From contig NZ_BDFO01000001.1 of the NCBI RefSeq assembly GCF_001748245.1, positions 5,559,778 to 5,623,777 of the forward strand: a DNA stretch of 64,000 bases. The letters are read 5' to 3'. Position numbers and translations under genes: made by a program. The stretch comes from Oligoflexus tunisiensis. Lineage in GTDB: Bacteria; Bdellovibrionota_B; Oligoflexia; Oligoflexales; Oligoflexaceae. Below the pieces are notes generated by a model. It searched no databases, was not told where the DNA came from, and was given only the letters and a program-made list of their open reading frames with translations. Shown here one piece after another: positions 9,032-17,012 of the stretch. Every line of letters starts with the position of its first letter. Position 1 is the first letter of the stretch.

Positions 9032-11425
9032 ATGAATAAAGGCGTCAATCATCTACGGCTTCTCGCGATTGAGGACGATGCGGCCGACGCGAAGCTTCTG
9101 CGGTATCATCTGTCAGGCGAAATTCCCTACTTCCGTAGTCTCTACCTTGAAGTTGTCGACAGCCTTGAGGGCGCTCGTCAGGTCCTGGAGTCGGCCTTGT
9201 TTGATGCGGTCCTCATGGATCTGAATGTTGCGGATAGCCAGGGCCTGGAGACGTTTACAAGATTTCATGAGGAGCATCCCGCGGTTCCCGTCGTCATCCT
9301 GAGCGGTCTCAATGACGAAACCATGGCCATGAAAGCTGTGAAAGCCGGGGCTCAGGATTATCTTCCCAAGGTTGAACTGACCAAATTCAAATTGCTGAAG
9401 ACCGTATCGTTTGCCATTGAACGCGCCACACTCCTGCGCCAGGCCATTGCCAACCAGGAAGCGGCGCGCACGGCCTCGCAGTACAAGTCAGAATTTCTGG
9501 CCCACATGAGCCATGAGATCCGTACGCCCATGAATGGTGTCATCGGGATGACGAGCCTTCTCGCGGAAACACCGCTGTCTCCTGAACAGGAGCAGTACGT
9601 CAACACCATTCGAAAATCGGGTCAGCATCTTCTGAGCATCATCAACGATATTCTGGATCTCTCGAAAATTGAAGCGGGCAAGATGCAGCTGGAACCCAAC
9701 CCTTTCAATATTCGACGGGTCATCGAGGAAACCCTGGACCTTTATGCGGAGATGGCCCATAGCAAAGGCCTGTCGCTTGCCAATATCGTGCAGCCCTCCC
9801 TGCCCACGGAATTGGTCGGCGATGATGCACGACTGCGGCAGATTCTGGCCAACCTGGTCAGCAACGCCATCAAATTTACCAGTGCAGGCCAGATCACTGT
9901 GCGGGCCGGTTTGGAAGCCCTTGGCCCACCGACGCGGGTCCGCTTTGAAGTTCGCGATACCGGGGCCGGCATCAGCAGGGATAATTGTGCTCAACTTTTT
10001 CAGGCGTTCACCCAAATTAAAGGCAGTCCCAAAAATGTTATCGGCGGGACCGGTCTCGGCCTCGCGATCTGCAAAAGCCTTGTGGAAATGATGGGCGGCA
10101 GCATCGGTGTGGAAAGCGAGCCAGGCCAGGGGTCCGTCTTTTGGTTTACCCTGCAGTTCGACAAATCGGTCATCCGGCGCAGCGAGCGCGTCGACCTCAT
10201 CGGCAAACGTGTTCTTCTGGTCTCGGACAATCCAGGCAACGCGAGAATACTCAAAGAGCAGCTCGAATTGCGGGGCCTCGTCTGCAAAACAACAGAGAGC
10301 TTCGAAAACGCCCGGACCGAACTTCAGAGGACACAGGAAGCCTTTGAACTTCTGCTTTTGGACGGAGGACTCTGTGATACCGAGGCTGCCGGTTACCACA
10401 GGACTCTTCCCGTTCTCATCCTGCTTCCTCCCACGGCTGGGGCAGGACTGGGCCTCTGTTCGGACCAGGTCTTCGAGATGCGAATGCCCCTGAAGCAGGC
10501 CGCCCTCTATGAGCAGATTGCGCAAATTTTCACCGATCCAGCCCTGCGCCACGTGGAGATTTCAGCCCCAGTCTCAAAAGCGCCGCGCCCTTTGCAGCCG
10601 ACCATGCGAGGTTCAGGTCAGCGTATTCTCATTGCTGATGACAGCAGCGTGAACCAGCAGGTCGCAGCAAACATGACCGCGCGACTCGGGTATCAAAGTG
10701 ATGTTGTGGCCAATGGCTGGGAAGCCGTCAAAGCCATCGAGAATGGTTCCTATGCGCTGGTGCTCATGGACTGTCAGATGCCCGAGATGGATGGATTCGA
10801 AGCGACCAGGAGCATAAGGGCCCTGCCCCCTCACAAGAGCAGGATACCGATACTCGCTTTAACAGCCAATGCCCTCTCCGATTATTCCAGGCTGTGTTTT
10901 GATGCGGGCATGGACGATATACTCGTGAAACCCATCGTGCTGGACGATCTCCGCGCGGCCTTCCATCGTTGGCTGGGCGAGGGCGAGGTGAAGCCACGTC
11001 CGGCCGGGATGAACAAGGATAAGGCCAGCGCAGAGCCCTCGCTGAAGGCTTGCGGCACCGCCATTGATTCCCGGGTTTTTGATGCCTTTTTTAAAGGATC
11101 GCCCCACGACTCCACGACGATCTTTGTGGACAAGCTCATCGACCTTTTTGTGGAAATCGCGCCGCCCATCATCGTTCAGATCAATGAAGCCATTGAAGCG
11201 CGTGAAGCCCGCGCTCTGGAACGTCATGCTCATAAGCTCAAAGGGACGAGCCGCAACCTCGGTGCCCATCAATTGGCGGCGAGTTGTGAGCTCCTTGAAG
11301 AGCTTGGAAGTCAGAACAGTTTTGATGGTGCCCGGGAAGTGACCTCGCGTTTGATGATGCAATTCGAGGCGGCACGGCTTGAGCTTCTCCGCACCTACCG
11401 ATCCGGGGCCGAACGTGCCTCATGA
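9032..11425 (+). CDS. Hybrid kinase REC-HK-REC-REC-Hpt
   Basis: The start at 9032 follows GGAGGTGG; a longer reading from 8984 has no such site. The 797-residue soluble protein begins with a receiver (Asp63 in LMDLNVAD). HisKA follows (HMSHEIRTPMNG, His near 161), then HATPase_c (NLVSNAIKFT, DTGAGIS, GGTGLGLAICK). The second receiver (about 390-500) is degenerate: the usual acidic pocket reads LLVSDNPGN and the acceptor region LLLLDGGLC. The third receiver (about 530-650) is complete (LIADDSS, LMDCQMPEMDG, VKPI). An Hpt domain closes the protein (HAHKLKGTSRNLG, His near 732). It therefore carries all steps of a phosphorelay except the final regulator, for which the two stand-alone receivers just downstream are natural candidates. 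That pairing is inferred from position only. Confidence 0.94.
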   Translation: MNKGVNHLRLLAIEDDAADAKLLRYHLSGEIPYFRSLYLEVVDSLEGARQVLESALFDAVLMDLNVADSQGLETFTRFHEEHPAVPVVILSGLNDETMAMKAVKAGAQDYLPKVELTKFKLLKTVSFAIERATLLRQAIANQEAARTASQYKSEFLAHMSHEIRTPMNGVIGMTSLLAETPLSPEQEQYVNTIRKSGQHLLSIINDILDLSKIEAGKMQLEPNPFNIRRVIEETLDLYAEMAHSKGLSLANIVQPSLPTELVGDDARLRQILANLVSNAIKFTSAGQITVRAGLEALGPPTRVRFEVRDTGAGISRDNCAQLFQAFTQIKGSPKNVIGGTGLGLAICKSLVEMMGGSIGVESEPGQGSVFWFTLQFDKSVIRRSERVDLIGKRVLLVSDNPGNARILKEQLELRGLVCKTTESFENARTELQRTQEAFELLLLDGGLCDTEAAGYHRTLPVLILLPPTAGAGLGLCSDQVFEMRMPLKQAALYEQIAQIFTDPALRHVEISAPVSKAPRPLQPTMRGSGQRILIADDSSVNQQVAANMTARLGYQSDVVANGWEAVKAIENGSYALVLMDCQMPEMDGFEATRSIRALPPHKSRIPILALTANALSDYSRLCFDAGMDDILVKPIVLDDLRAAFHRWLGEGEVKPRPAGMNKDKASAEPSLKACGTAIDSRVFDAFFKGSPHDSTTIFVDKLIDLFVEIAPPIIVQINEAIEAREARALERHAHKLKGTSRNLGAHQLAASCELLEELGSQNSFDGAREVTSRLMMQFEAARLELLRTYRSGAERAS

Positions 11426-11611
11426 TCCGGGTCTCAATCCGTTCTTTTTCGCCAGATTTCTAGGTTGAAGGTCGGAAAAATTCTCAAAATCAAGTGGTTT
11501 ACCGGAACCTGGCCACAAAACGGAAGGAACTCGATCCTCAAGAACCCGCGATGGTTCTGCGATAGAGGGATAAGAGGTGCAATGGGTGCACCCGAAATGG
11601 AGGTCACTCCT

Positions 11612-12028
11612 ATGAACAGCAATCTGAAGCGTGAAACAGAAGTCGCCCTGAGCTTTCCGCCAGCGCCACGGATCGTTCTCTTTGACGATGATCCCTTCTT
11701 CGTCCGCATGATGGAGCAATACGCCAGGCGAAATTACCTGTCCTTGACCGGCGTCTGGAGGATGGACGACATCCCCAGGATTGCGAGGCAGGACTTTGAC
11801 CTCGCGATTATCGACTATGACCTCGGTGATCTCAGCGGGATCGAAGTGGCTGAATTCCTGGAAGAGGTCTTTGACACGATGCCTTTCATTATGATCAGTC
11901 ACTCGCAGCGCTGGCCTGATAAAAACCAGCCCTGGCCCCGATCGGTGCGGAACTTTGTTTTGAAAGAAAATGGTCCAGCCATGATCCTGGACACAGCACT
12001 TGAAGCTTATGCTTTTTCGAACAGGTGA
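11612..12028 (+). CDS. Stand-alone receiver protein A
   Basis: An in-frame ATG at 11612 has GGAGG eight bases upstream, so I prefer it to the longer reading from 11465. The 138-residue product is a single receiver domain: LFDDDPFF acidic pocket, acceptor Asp in IIDYDLGDLSG, Ser in MISHS and Lys in VLKENG. There is no output domain. The next gene, 26 bp on, is a paralogue with the same IDYDLG/LDYDLG and SGIEVAEFL/TGVEIGEYL signatures, so the pair arose by tandem duplication. It follows the Hpt-ending kinase and may act as its phosphate acceptor or sink. The motif after the acceptor Asp is unlike the usual MPxMDG. Confidence 0.85.
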   Translation: MNSNLKRETEVALSFPPAPRIVLFDDDPFFVRMMEQYARRNYLSLTGVWRMDDIPRIARQDFDLAIIDYDLGDLSGIEVAEFLEEVFDTMPFIMISHSQRWPDKNQPWPRSVRNFVLKENGPAMILDTALEAYAFSNR

Positions 12029-12054
12029 TAACCAACCAGGAGAAGGAGAATGTC

Positions 12055-12489
12055 ATGCTGCATAAAAAGAGTTTGGAGGGGTGTCGCATCATTCTGATCG
12101 ACGACGATCGATCGTTTGGTCTGATCATGAAACAGTGTGCCATCCAACGCGGCGTCTCGCTCGACTATTTCGAGTCCCTGGCGGATCTGGGTTTTGTTGC
12201 CCTGGTTGGAAGTTATGATGTGGCTATTCTTGATTACGATCTCGGAAATATGACGGGCGTTGAGATTGGCGAATATCTTGCGGCGCTGTTCGATCGCATG
12301 CCCATGCTCTTGATAAGTGGGACCATGCGAACCCCGAGTCCCGACGAGATCAGGAAGGGCCTTGTCCGACCTTTTTTACACAAGAACAGCGGCTATGATC
12401 GCATCCTGACGACCGCTCTGGAGCTTTTCAACTCCAGAGCCTCGACATCGCGGTCCGGATCCAGCCCGGTAGGATTGGGAATCCTATGA
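12055..12489 (+). CDS. Stand-alone receiver protein B
   Basis: The ATG at 12055 is preceded by AGGAGAAGGAGA. The 144-residue product is a receiver with LIDDDRSFG, acceptor Asp in ILDYDLGNMTG, Ser in LISGT and a Lys in FLHKNSG. About 20 extra Ser/Arg/Gly-rich residues follow the domain; no output domain is present. It is a tandem paralogue of receiver A and is probably co-transcribed with it. Its 3' end lies 8 bp from the convergent Rcp1-like receiver, so there is no room for a separate terminator. A role as a relay intermediate or protein-protein regulator fits the missing output domain; this is inference. Confidence 0.85.
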   Translation: MLHKKSLEGCRIILIDDDRSFGLIMKQCAIQRGVSLDYFESLADLGFVALVGSYDVAILDYDLGNMTGVEIGEYLAALFDRMPMLLISGTMRTPSPDEIRKGLVRPFLHKNSGYDRILTTALELFNSRASTSRSGSSPVGLGIL

Positions 12490-12497
12490 GGTCTGGC

Positions 12498-12947
12498 TCA
12501 CGGACCGGGCAGCCGGGCCGTGCCAAACCAAAAAGCATAGAGATTCTGGATCGCCTGACGAAGTTGATTGAGGTCTCCGGGCTTGGAAACAAATGCATTG
12601 GCATGCAGCGAGTAACTTTTCCGAATGTCCGAGGGAGCACTGGAAGTGGACAGAATAATCACAGGGAGACCAGCCAGATCAGGGTCGGCACGGATCTCGG
12701 CCAGCACTTCAGAACCATCCTTCCTGGGCAAATTCAGATCGAGAAGGACGAGGTGAGGTCGGGGCGCATCTGCATAGGCCCCCTGCTGTTTAAGAAAGGA
12801 CAAGGCTTCCTCGCCATCTTCAACATAATGAAGTCCGAGTTCACTATTGCAACTCTTCAGGATATTTTGGATCAGCAACCGATCGCCTGCATCATCATCG
12901 ACGAGCAGTATGCTGCCTGGAATCCTGGCTCGACCTGAGTTCGGCAT
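12498..12947 (-). CDS. Rcp1-like single-domain response regulator
   Basis: This 149-residue receiver has the Rcp1 pattern: LLVDDDAGDRLLIQNIL, a long HYVEDGEEALSFL helix, acceptor Asp in LLDLNLPRKDG, LSTSSAPSDI and Lys in VSKPGDL. Rcp1-type regulators usually serve phytochrome-like kinases with the SHDLQEPL H-box, which is the type encoded at 807-2561 in this window, so that kinase is a sensible partner (inference). The start has GGAG nearby (GGAGTAGGAC). It is convergent with receiver B and its promoter should lie in the 230-bp gap shared with the Rid gene. Confidence 0.92.
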   Translation of the reverse strand: MPNSGRARIPGSILLVDDDAGDRLLIQNILKSCNSELGLHYVEDGEEALSFLKQQGAYADAPRPHLVLLDLNLPRKDGSEVLAEIRADPDLAGLPVIILSTSSAPSDIRKSYSLHANAFVSKPGDLNQLRQAIQNLYAFWFGTARLPGP

Positions 12948-13177
12948 GTCCTACTCCATACTCGAGGGTTCTGCACTCCTTTGAATTCACCACTATCCTA
13001 ACACGCGTTCGCCTCATGGTCACGCTCACGACATTTCGCATACGCGAAAGCCCCGGCCTGAAAAAAGCTTCGGAAGTGCAGGATTCGAGCAGGCCAGGAC
13101 CTGATCCCTATTGTTTGGCGCCGCAAGTTCCACTAGCTTACGAGCATCATAGAACCCCATGAAGCGAGGAAGCGAAC

Positions 13178-13573
13178 ATGAGTTTTCAACGCGTCAGTTC
13201 AGGTGGAATCTGGGAAAAGAAAGTAGGATACTGCCGGGCTTTGCGGGCCGGCAATTTCGTCTTTGTCAGCGGCACGGCTCCGGTCGGCGAGGGAGGGAAA
13301 GTCGTGGCGCCGGGTGATGCCTATCGGCAGGCACGCCGCTGCTTTGAGATTGTGAAGGAATCGCTCGCTAAACTGGATTGCCCCTTGTCAGCCGTGGTGA
13401 GAACCCGCATGTTTGTGACCGATGTTTCGCGCTGGGAGGAATATGGTCGGGCCCATCAGGAATTCTTTGGGGAATACCCTCCGACAACGGCCATGCTGGG
13501 GATTGATGCCCTGGTGGATCCTGAGATGATGATCGAAGTGGAAGTGGATGCGATTCTTCCAGCGCAGAGTTAA
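13178..13573 (+). CDS. RidA/YjgF-family protein
   Basis: The 131-residue length and pattern fit the YjgF/YER057c/UK114 family: an N-terminal strand set (FVFVSGTAPVGEGGKV), a central helix (AYRQARRCFEIVKESLAKL), VVRTRMFVTD, PPTTAMLGI and a final IEVEVDAI strand. True RidA is a trimeric enamine/imine deaminase that needs an Arg in the segment before the last strand. Here that segment reads GIDALVDPEMM and has no Arg, so this is probably another Rid subgroup without proven deaminase activity. The alignment was made by eye. A GAGGAAGCG ribosome site precedes the ATG. It appears to be a single-gene unit ending at a strong hairpin. Confidence 0.9.
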   Translation: MSFQRVSSGGIWEKKVGYCRALRAGNFVFVSGTAPVGEGGKVVAPGDAYRQARRCFEIVKESLAKLDCPLSAVVRTRMFVTDVSRWEEYGRAHQEFFGEYPPTTAMLGIDALVDPEMMIEVEVDAILPAQS

Positions 13574-13579
13574 GAGGCG

Positions 13580-13598
13580 GGAGGGCGTTCCGCCCTCC
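13580..13598. terminator. Hairpin between convergent genes
   Basis: GGAGGGCG-TTC-CGCCCTCC forms a perfect 8-bp GC-rich stem directly between the Rid gene and the convergent DUF6006-like gene. No T-run follows on either strand, so it may be a weak or bidirectional terminator. Confidence 0.5.
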
Positions 13599-13603
13599 TG
13601 GAA

Positions 13604-14023
13604 TCAGTGTCGATTCCAGCAACTCAGGGGATACTGCTTGCCGCGCCACGTGGTTTTACCCACGGCCGTCGTATTGTGGCTGACAAAATCCAGATACCAA
13701 TTGTCCGGCTCCTGGCCCATGTAACGAATTTTGAGGCGGTTGCCGTTCGTGCCGGGATTGATGCCGAGTCTGACCCACGGTGCACCGTTGTCACTGAACC
13801 AGCCAATGGTTTTCACACCCGACGTTGTCGAGCAGATATCGCCGTGACATGACGTCTGCGGATCGTTGACCACCTGCCAAACCATTTTGGCAGGACGTCC
13901 ATCAATGTTGCAGTCCCACGAGCCATGATACCATTGTTTGGTGATCAGGCCGCCAAAGGCGGAGGACGTGGACAGAGCGAGAATCGGAAGCATTAAATAT
14001 TTGGCGTAAGAAATTCTGAACAT
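13604..14023 (-). CDS. Secreted DUF6006-like protein
   Basis: This 139-residue protein has a signal peptide (residues 1-24, cleavage near AFG-G) and a mature domain of about 115 residues rich in Trp, Gly and Cys. Key strings are WYHGSWDCNIDGRPAKM, SCHGDICS, GWFSDNG, IRYMGQEPDNWYLDF and WRGKQYPLSCW. From memory these match the DUF6006 family, best known from cyanobacteria; the function is unknown. Four mature Cys (WDC, SCHGDIC, LSC) could form disulfides in the periplasm or outside. A GAAGG ribosome site precedes the ATG. It is convergent with the Rid gene and 115 bp from the peptidase upstream, so it is probably transcribed alone. Confidence 0.8.
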   Translation of the reverse strand: MFRISYAKYLMLPILALSTSSAFGGLITKQWYHGSWDCNIDGRPAKMVWQVVNDPQTSCHGDICSTTSGVKTIGWFSDNGAPWVRLGINPGTNGNRLKIRYMGQEPDNWYLDFVSHNTTAVGKTTWRGKQYPLSCWNRH

Positions 14024-14138
14024 AAGCTTAACCTTCGTTCATGTTGGACAACTCAACAACATGACGAAGACGTGTGAGCCCGGGGTTTACTGCAGATTTT
14101 TTTCAGGAGGAGGGGACGGTCACTCGTCCCCTGGTCGA

Positions 14139-16115
14139 TCAATTCCCAGCGGCGCGGGTCGGCGTAGCCGTATGCTTTTCCAGGAACTGAGCCAGTCTCA
14201 AATAAAATTCATAGCGGTTGGCATCCTGACTGAATCCATGCCCTTCGGAATCCTTGGCCATCCACTCAAAAGGTTTGCCCGCTTTCTCCAAAGCCTTGCG
14301 CAGTTCTTCCGCGTTGGAAAAGGGCACGCGCCGATCATCCTTGCCGTGGGCAATGAAAATCGGAACCTTGATTTGGTCAATATTATAGAGCGCGGAACGC
14401 TTTTTCAGATCGTCCTCGTCCGTGCCGAGAGCGCGATCCATATAATCCTCACCGGCATCAAAATTCGCTGTATCGCTGTCACTGCGTTGAATGGTTAAAT
14501 AAGAAACCCCGACATAGGTCACCGCACAACGGTAGAGGTCGGGTTCACGCACCGCTCCCATGAGAGCCGCATAGCCGCCGTAGCTCCCCCCATAGATCGC
14601 CAATCTTTTCGGGTCAGCATATCCTTCTTTGACCAGCCAGTGCGTGGCGTCGGTCAGGTCGTCCTGCATTTTAAGACCCCACTGCTTGTAGCCGGATTCC
14701 AGGAATTTCGTACCATATCCACCCGACCCGCGGTAGTTCACCTGCAGCACCGCGAATCCGCGTTCCGCCAGGAACTGCACTTCGGGATCATAGCCCCAGA
14801 AATCACGGACGCCGTGAGGTCCACCGTGTACCACCAGCACGGCCGGGAGATTTTTTTGCGGGCCCTTGGGCGGCAGGGTCAGATAACCATGAATGTCCAG
14901 GCCATCACGGGCCTTGAATTGCACCGGTTTCATGGCTGCCAGGTTCTCCGGTTTCAACCACGATCTCGAGCGTCCCAGGAACGTGACCTGGCGACTTTTC
15001 ACATCGATCTTGTAAAATTCACCCGGGTTCTTATCGCTGGATATCCTGAAGATGCCGACGGACTGATCATAAGTCAAACTCACGCCATCAACCCGCTGGT
15101 GTTTAAAACTAATTAGAAGGTCGCGATAGAGCTTCATCACCTCCGCATTCGGGTCGATCATTTCGACTTCGGGATAGTCAGGATCATAAATTACGCCGAC
15201 CAGCCGATCCCCCCGGTCCATGACAAACCCCGTGACGTCCACCTTTGGATCCCCGGAGATCAGTTTGGATTGTCCTGTGGTCAAATCCAGCCGATAGACA
15301 CCCTCCCTGCCTGTTTCCAGGGACGAAGTCAAATAGAGCACCTTGCTCTTGCTGTCGAGATGAAGAGGCTTCAGATGACCCTTGCCTTTGACAGGATACT
15401 GCAGTTTCTCCCACTTGGTCCCACGCCCGAGTCGATAATGAATTTGACTTTCATCGAAGGATTCATCACTGACCTCCAACGCTACGTTGACTTCTCCCTG
15501 CTCGTCAGCCAGGAAGAATCCGCGTTCGATCGGCGGCGAGGCCAGCTTCTTTTCCTGACCGTTATTGACGTTGACCTTGACAGCCGTGGGCCGTCCACGG
15601 TCCGACCAGTGGTAGCGGGCCATCACCACATGATCAGGATCATTCGGCAGGATCCTCACGAGGTGGTAACTCGCCCGCTGTTTGGCGAAGAAATTTTTAA
15701 AATTGCGGCCATTATAATCCACAAAAAAGGTTTGCACATCCCAGTCACGGCCATCGAGGTAACCATATTTCTTGCCAGCCCGCAGGATGAGTCTCGTATT
15801 GTTGACCCACTCATAATCCAGGATATGCCGCTCATCATCGAATTGGCCGGTAAAGAGCAGACCTTTGAGATCGCTGGAGAGAATGCCGATCGAATTCACG
15901 CCATTCCTGGGATAAAGCGCAGCGATGAAGCGGCCATCCGGGGAGATCTTCAGTTGAGAGTATTCCGCCTCGCGGAAAAAATCCTGCAGGGGCTGATGAT
16001 TCCCATTGAATCGATCCAGTTCGGATTGGATTTCGCTGGTCAACTGCGCCTTTTGAAAGGTGCAACCCACAAGCCCCATTCCCAGTAGCATAAGGACTAT
16101 GAACGATTTGCGCAC
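14139..16115 (-). CDS. S9-family prolyl oligopeptidase-like lipoprotein
   Basis: This 658-residue protein starts at GTG with AAGGAGG nine bases upstream. A lipobox (GMGLVGC) makes it a probable lipoprotein. Residues about 40-390 have the repeated strand pattern of the S9 beta-propeller (for example LKISPDGRFIAALYPRNG, YEWVNNTRLI). The C-terminal alpha/beta-hydrolase carries VLVVHGGPHG, the nucleophile GGSYGGYAALM (Ser near 510), the acid in HGKDDRRVP (Asp near 592) and the His in SEGHGF (near 625). The triad is complete, so it should cleave short peptides in the periplasm or at the surface. It resembles the acylaminoacyl/dipeptidyl peptidase branch (S9C). It is flanked by unrelated genes and seems monocistronic. 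Confidence 0.94.
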   Translation of the reverse strand: MRKSFIVLMLLGMGLVGCTFQKAQLTSEIQSELDRFNGNHQPLQDFFREAEYSQLKISPDGRFIAALYPRNGVNSIGILSSDLKGLLFTGQFDDERHILDYEWVNNTRLILRAGKKYGYLDGRDWDVQTFFVDYNGRNFKNFFAKQRASYHLVRILPNDPDHVVMARYHWSDRGRPTAVKVNVNNGQEKKLASPPIERGFFLADEQGEVNVALEVSDESFDESQIHYRLGRGTKWEKLQYPVKGKGHLKPLHLDSKSKVLYLTSSLETGREGVYRLDLTTGQSKLISGDPKVDVTGFVMDRGDRLVGVIYDPDYPEVEMIDPNAEVMKLYRDLLISFKHQRVDGVSLTYDQSVGIFRISSDKNPGEFYKIDVKSRQVTFLGRSRSWLKPENLAAMKPVQFKARDGLDIHGYLTLPPKGPQKNLPAVLVVHGGPHGVRDFWGYDPEVQFLAERGFAVLQVNYRGSGGYGTKFLESGYKQWGLKMQDDLTDATHWLVKEGYADPKRLAIYGGSYGGYAALMGAVREPDLYRCAVTYVGVSYLTIQRSDSDTANFDAGEDYMDRALGTDEDDLKKRSALYNIDQIKVPIFIAHGKDDRRVPFSNAEELRKALEKAGKPFEWMAKDSEGHGFSQDANRYEFYLRLAQFLEKHTATPTRAAGN

Positions 16116-16438
16116 GAGCCGGAACCTCCTTGGTTTATCTCTTAACCCAAACGTCTGAAGATCGGAAATATTGCAGAAAACTTGAGAGGATGCACAGGCT
16201 TGTCTCTCATGGGATCAACCCCTCGGTGGGGATTGGGAATTATGGACGCTGGCTGCGCCATATCCCCGGCGCAACCTGTTGGTTTTGCTCCAGGGACGGG
16301 CTGCTGCCCCCTCTCCTTGACCAATATTTCCTGCCGGTTCCTATTCCAAGTAACAATGGCTGGTCTTTTGCAAGATCCCTTTCAGTAGGCATCGCCGTGT
16401 GATCAATCCCATTTCGATTTTTGGAGGAGGAAAAGTCC
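16116..16438. other. Intergenic region between divergent genes, 323 bp
   Basis: This gap separates the peptidase (minus) from a small secreted protein (plus). Short open frames here lack ribosome sites and codon character. I see no convincing promoter pair, repeat or RNA; it presumably holds both promoters. Confidence 0.5.
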
Positions 16439-16750
16439 ATGAGTTATGATTCAAAACGTCTTCGCTTCGTTCTGGTAACGATGGCCAGCGGCCTTTTTCC
16501 GTCAACACCGTCATGGGCGGAGCCAACCGATCATGACAACACCGTTTGCGAGAAGCTCGCGGGTGTCATTCACGATCCCCAAATTCACGTTCGCCTGGAA
16601 TCACGTCCCGATGGTTTCATCCTGCGCATGGATAGTCAGCAGGCCAACAGCCAGACTGCGGCCCGAGCCTTCGCCGTTGAAGTCTTGAAGCAACACAACC
16701 TCGCCGTGGAAGTCCCCCATACCAATGGTTATGGTCTCCCTGAACAATGA
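16439..16750 (+). CDS. Small secreted protein, unknown
   Basis: A 103-residue protein starts at the ATG at 16439 after a strong GGAGGAGG site; an in-frame ATG at 16421 sits before that site and is less likely. Residues 1-27 look like a signal peptide ending at PSWAEP. The mature part has one Cys (NTVCEKLAG) and a mixed alpha/beta pattern with a final helix (AARAFAVEVLKQHN). I do not recognise the family. It lies 262 bp before nirK on the same strand but a stable hairpin separates the two, so it is probably its own unit. Confidence 0.72.
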   Translation: MSYDSKRLRFVLVTMASGLFPSTPSWAEPTDHDNTVCEKLAGVIHDPQIHVRLESRPDGFILRMDSQQANSQTAARAFAVEVLKQHNLAVEVPHTNGYGLPEQ

Positions 16751-16761
16751 CGAGTCCTGCC

Positions 16762-16794
16762 GACGGATCGAAACCATGTTGGTTTCGATTCGTC
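16762..16794 (+). terminator. Long hairpin downstream of small secreted gene
   Basis: A 14-position stem (16762-16775 with 16781-16794) includes a perfect 9-bp core ATCGAAACC/GGTTTCGAT around the loop ATGTT and one G-T pair. It starts 11 bp after the stop codon. No T-run follows directly, so it could be a terminator or an mRNA 3'-protecting structure. Confidence 0.5.
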
Positions 16795-16881
16795 ATGCCG
16801 TGCGCGAAAAAACTTTTGTTTGCGTCAATTGCCTCACCAAACGGTACTTTCCATTAATTCTTTCTTTCCTGAATCATTCGC

Positions 16882-16887
16882 TATAAT
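16882..16887 (+). promoter_or_regulatory. Candidate -10 box upstream of nirK
   Basis: A perfect TATAAT lies 126 bp upstream of the nirK ATG, but the hexamer 17 bp before it (TCTTTC) is a poor -35. An activator-dependent promoter would fit a denitrification gene. I saw no clean FNR-type TTGAT-N4-ATCAA site. Confidence 0.3.
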
Positions 16888-17012
16888 TTATTACTCACGA
16901 TTTCAACACATTAACGATTGGTGTTTGGTTTGCATGGGACGGGCTGTGGGCGTTGCGCCTCATGGCTCGAACCCGATCGATCGGCCTTAACAACCCTTAA
17001 CGGAGTTTTCGT

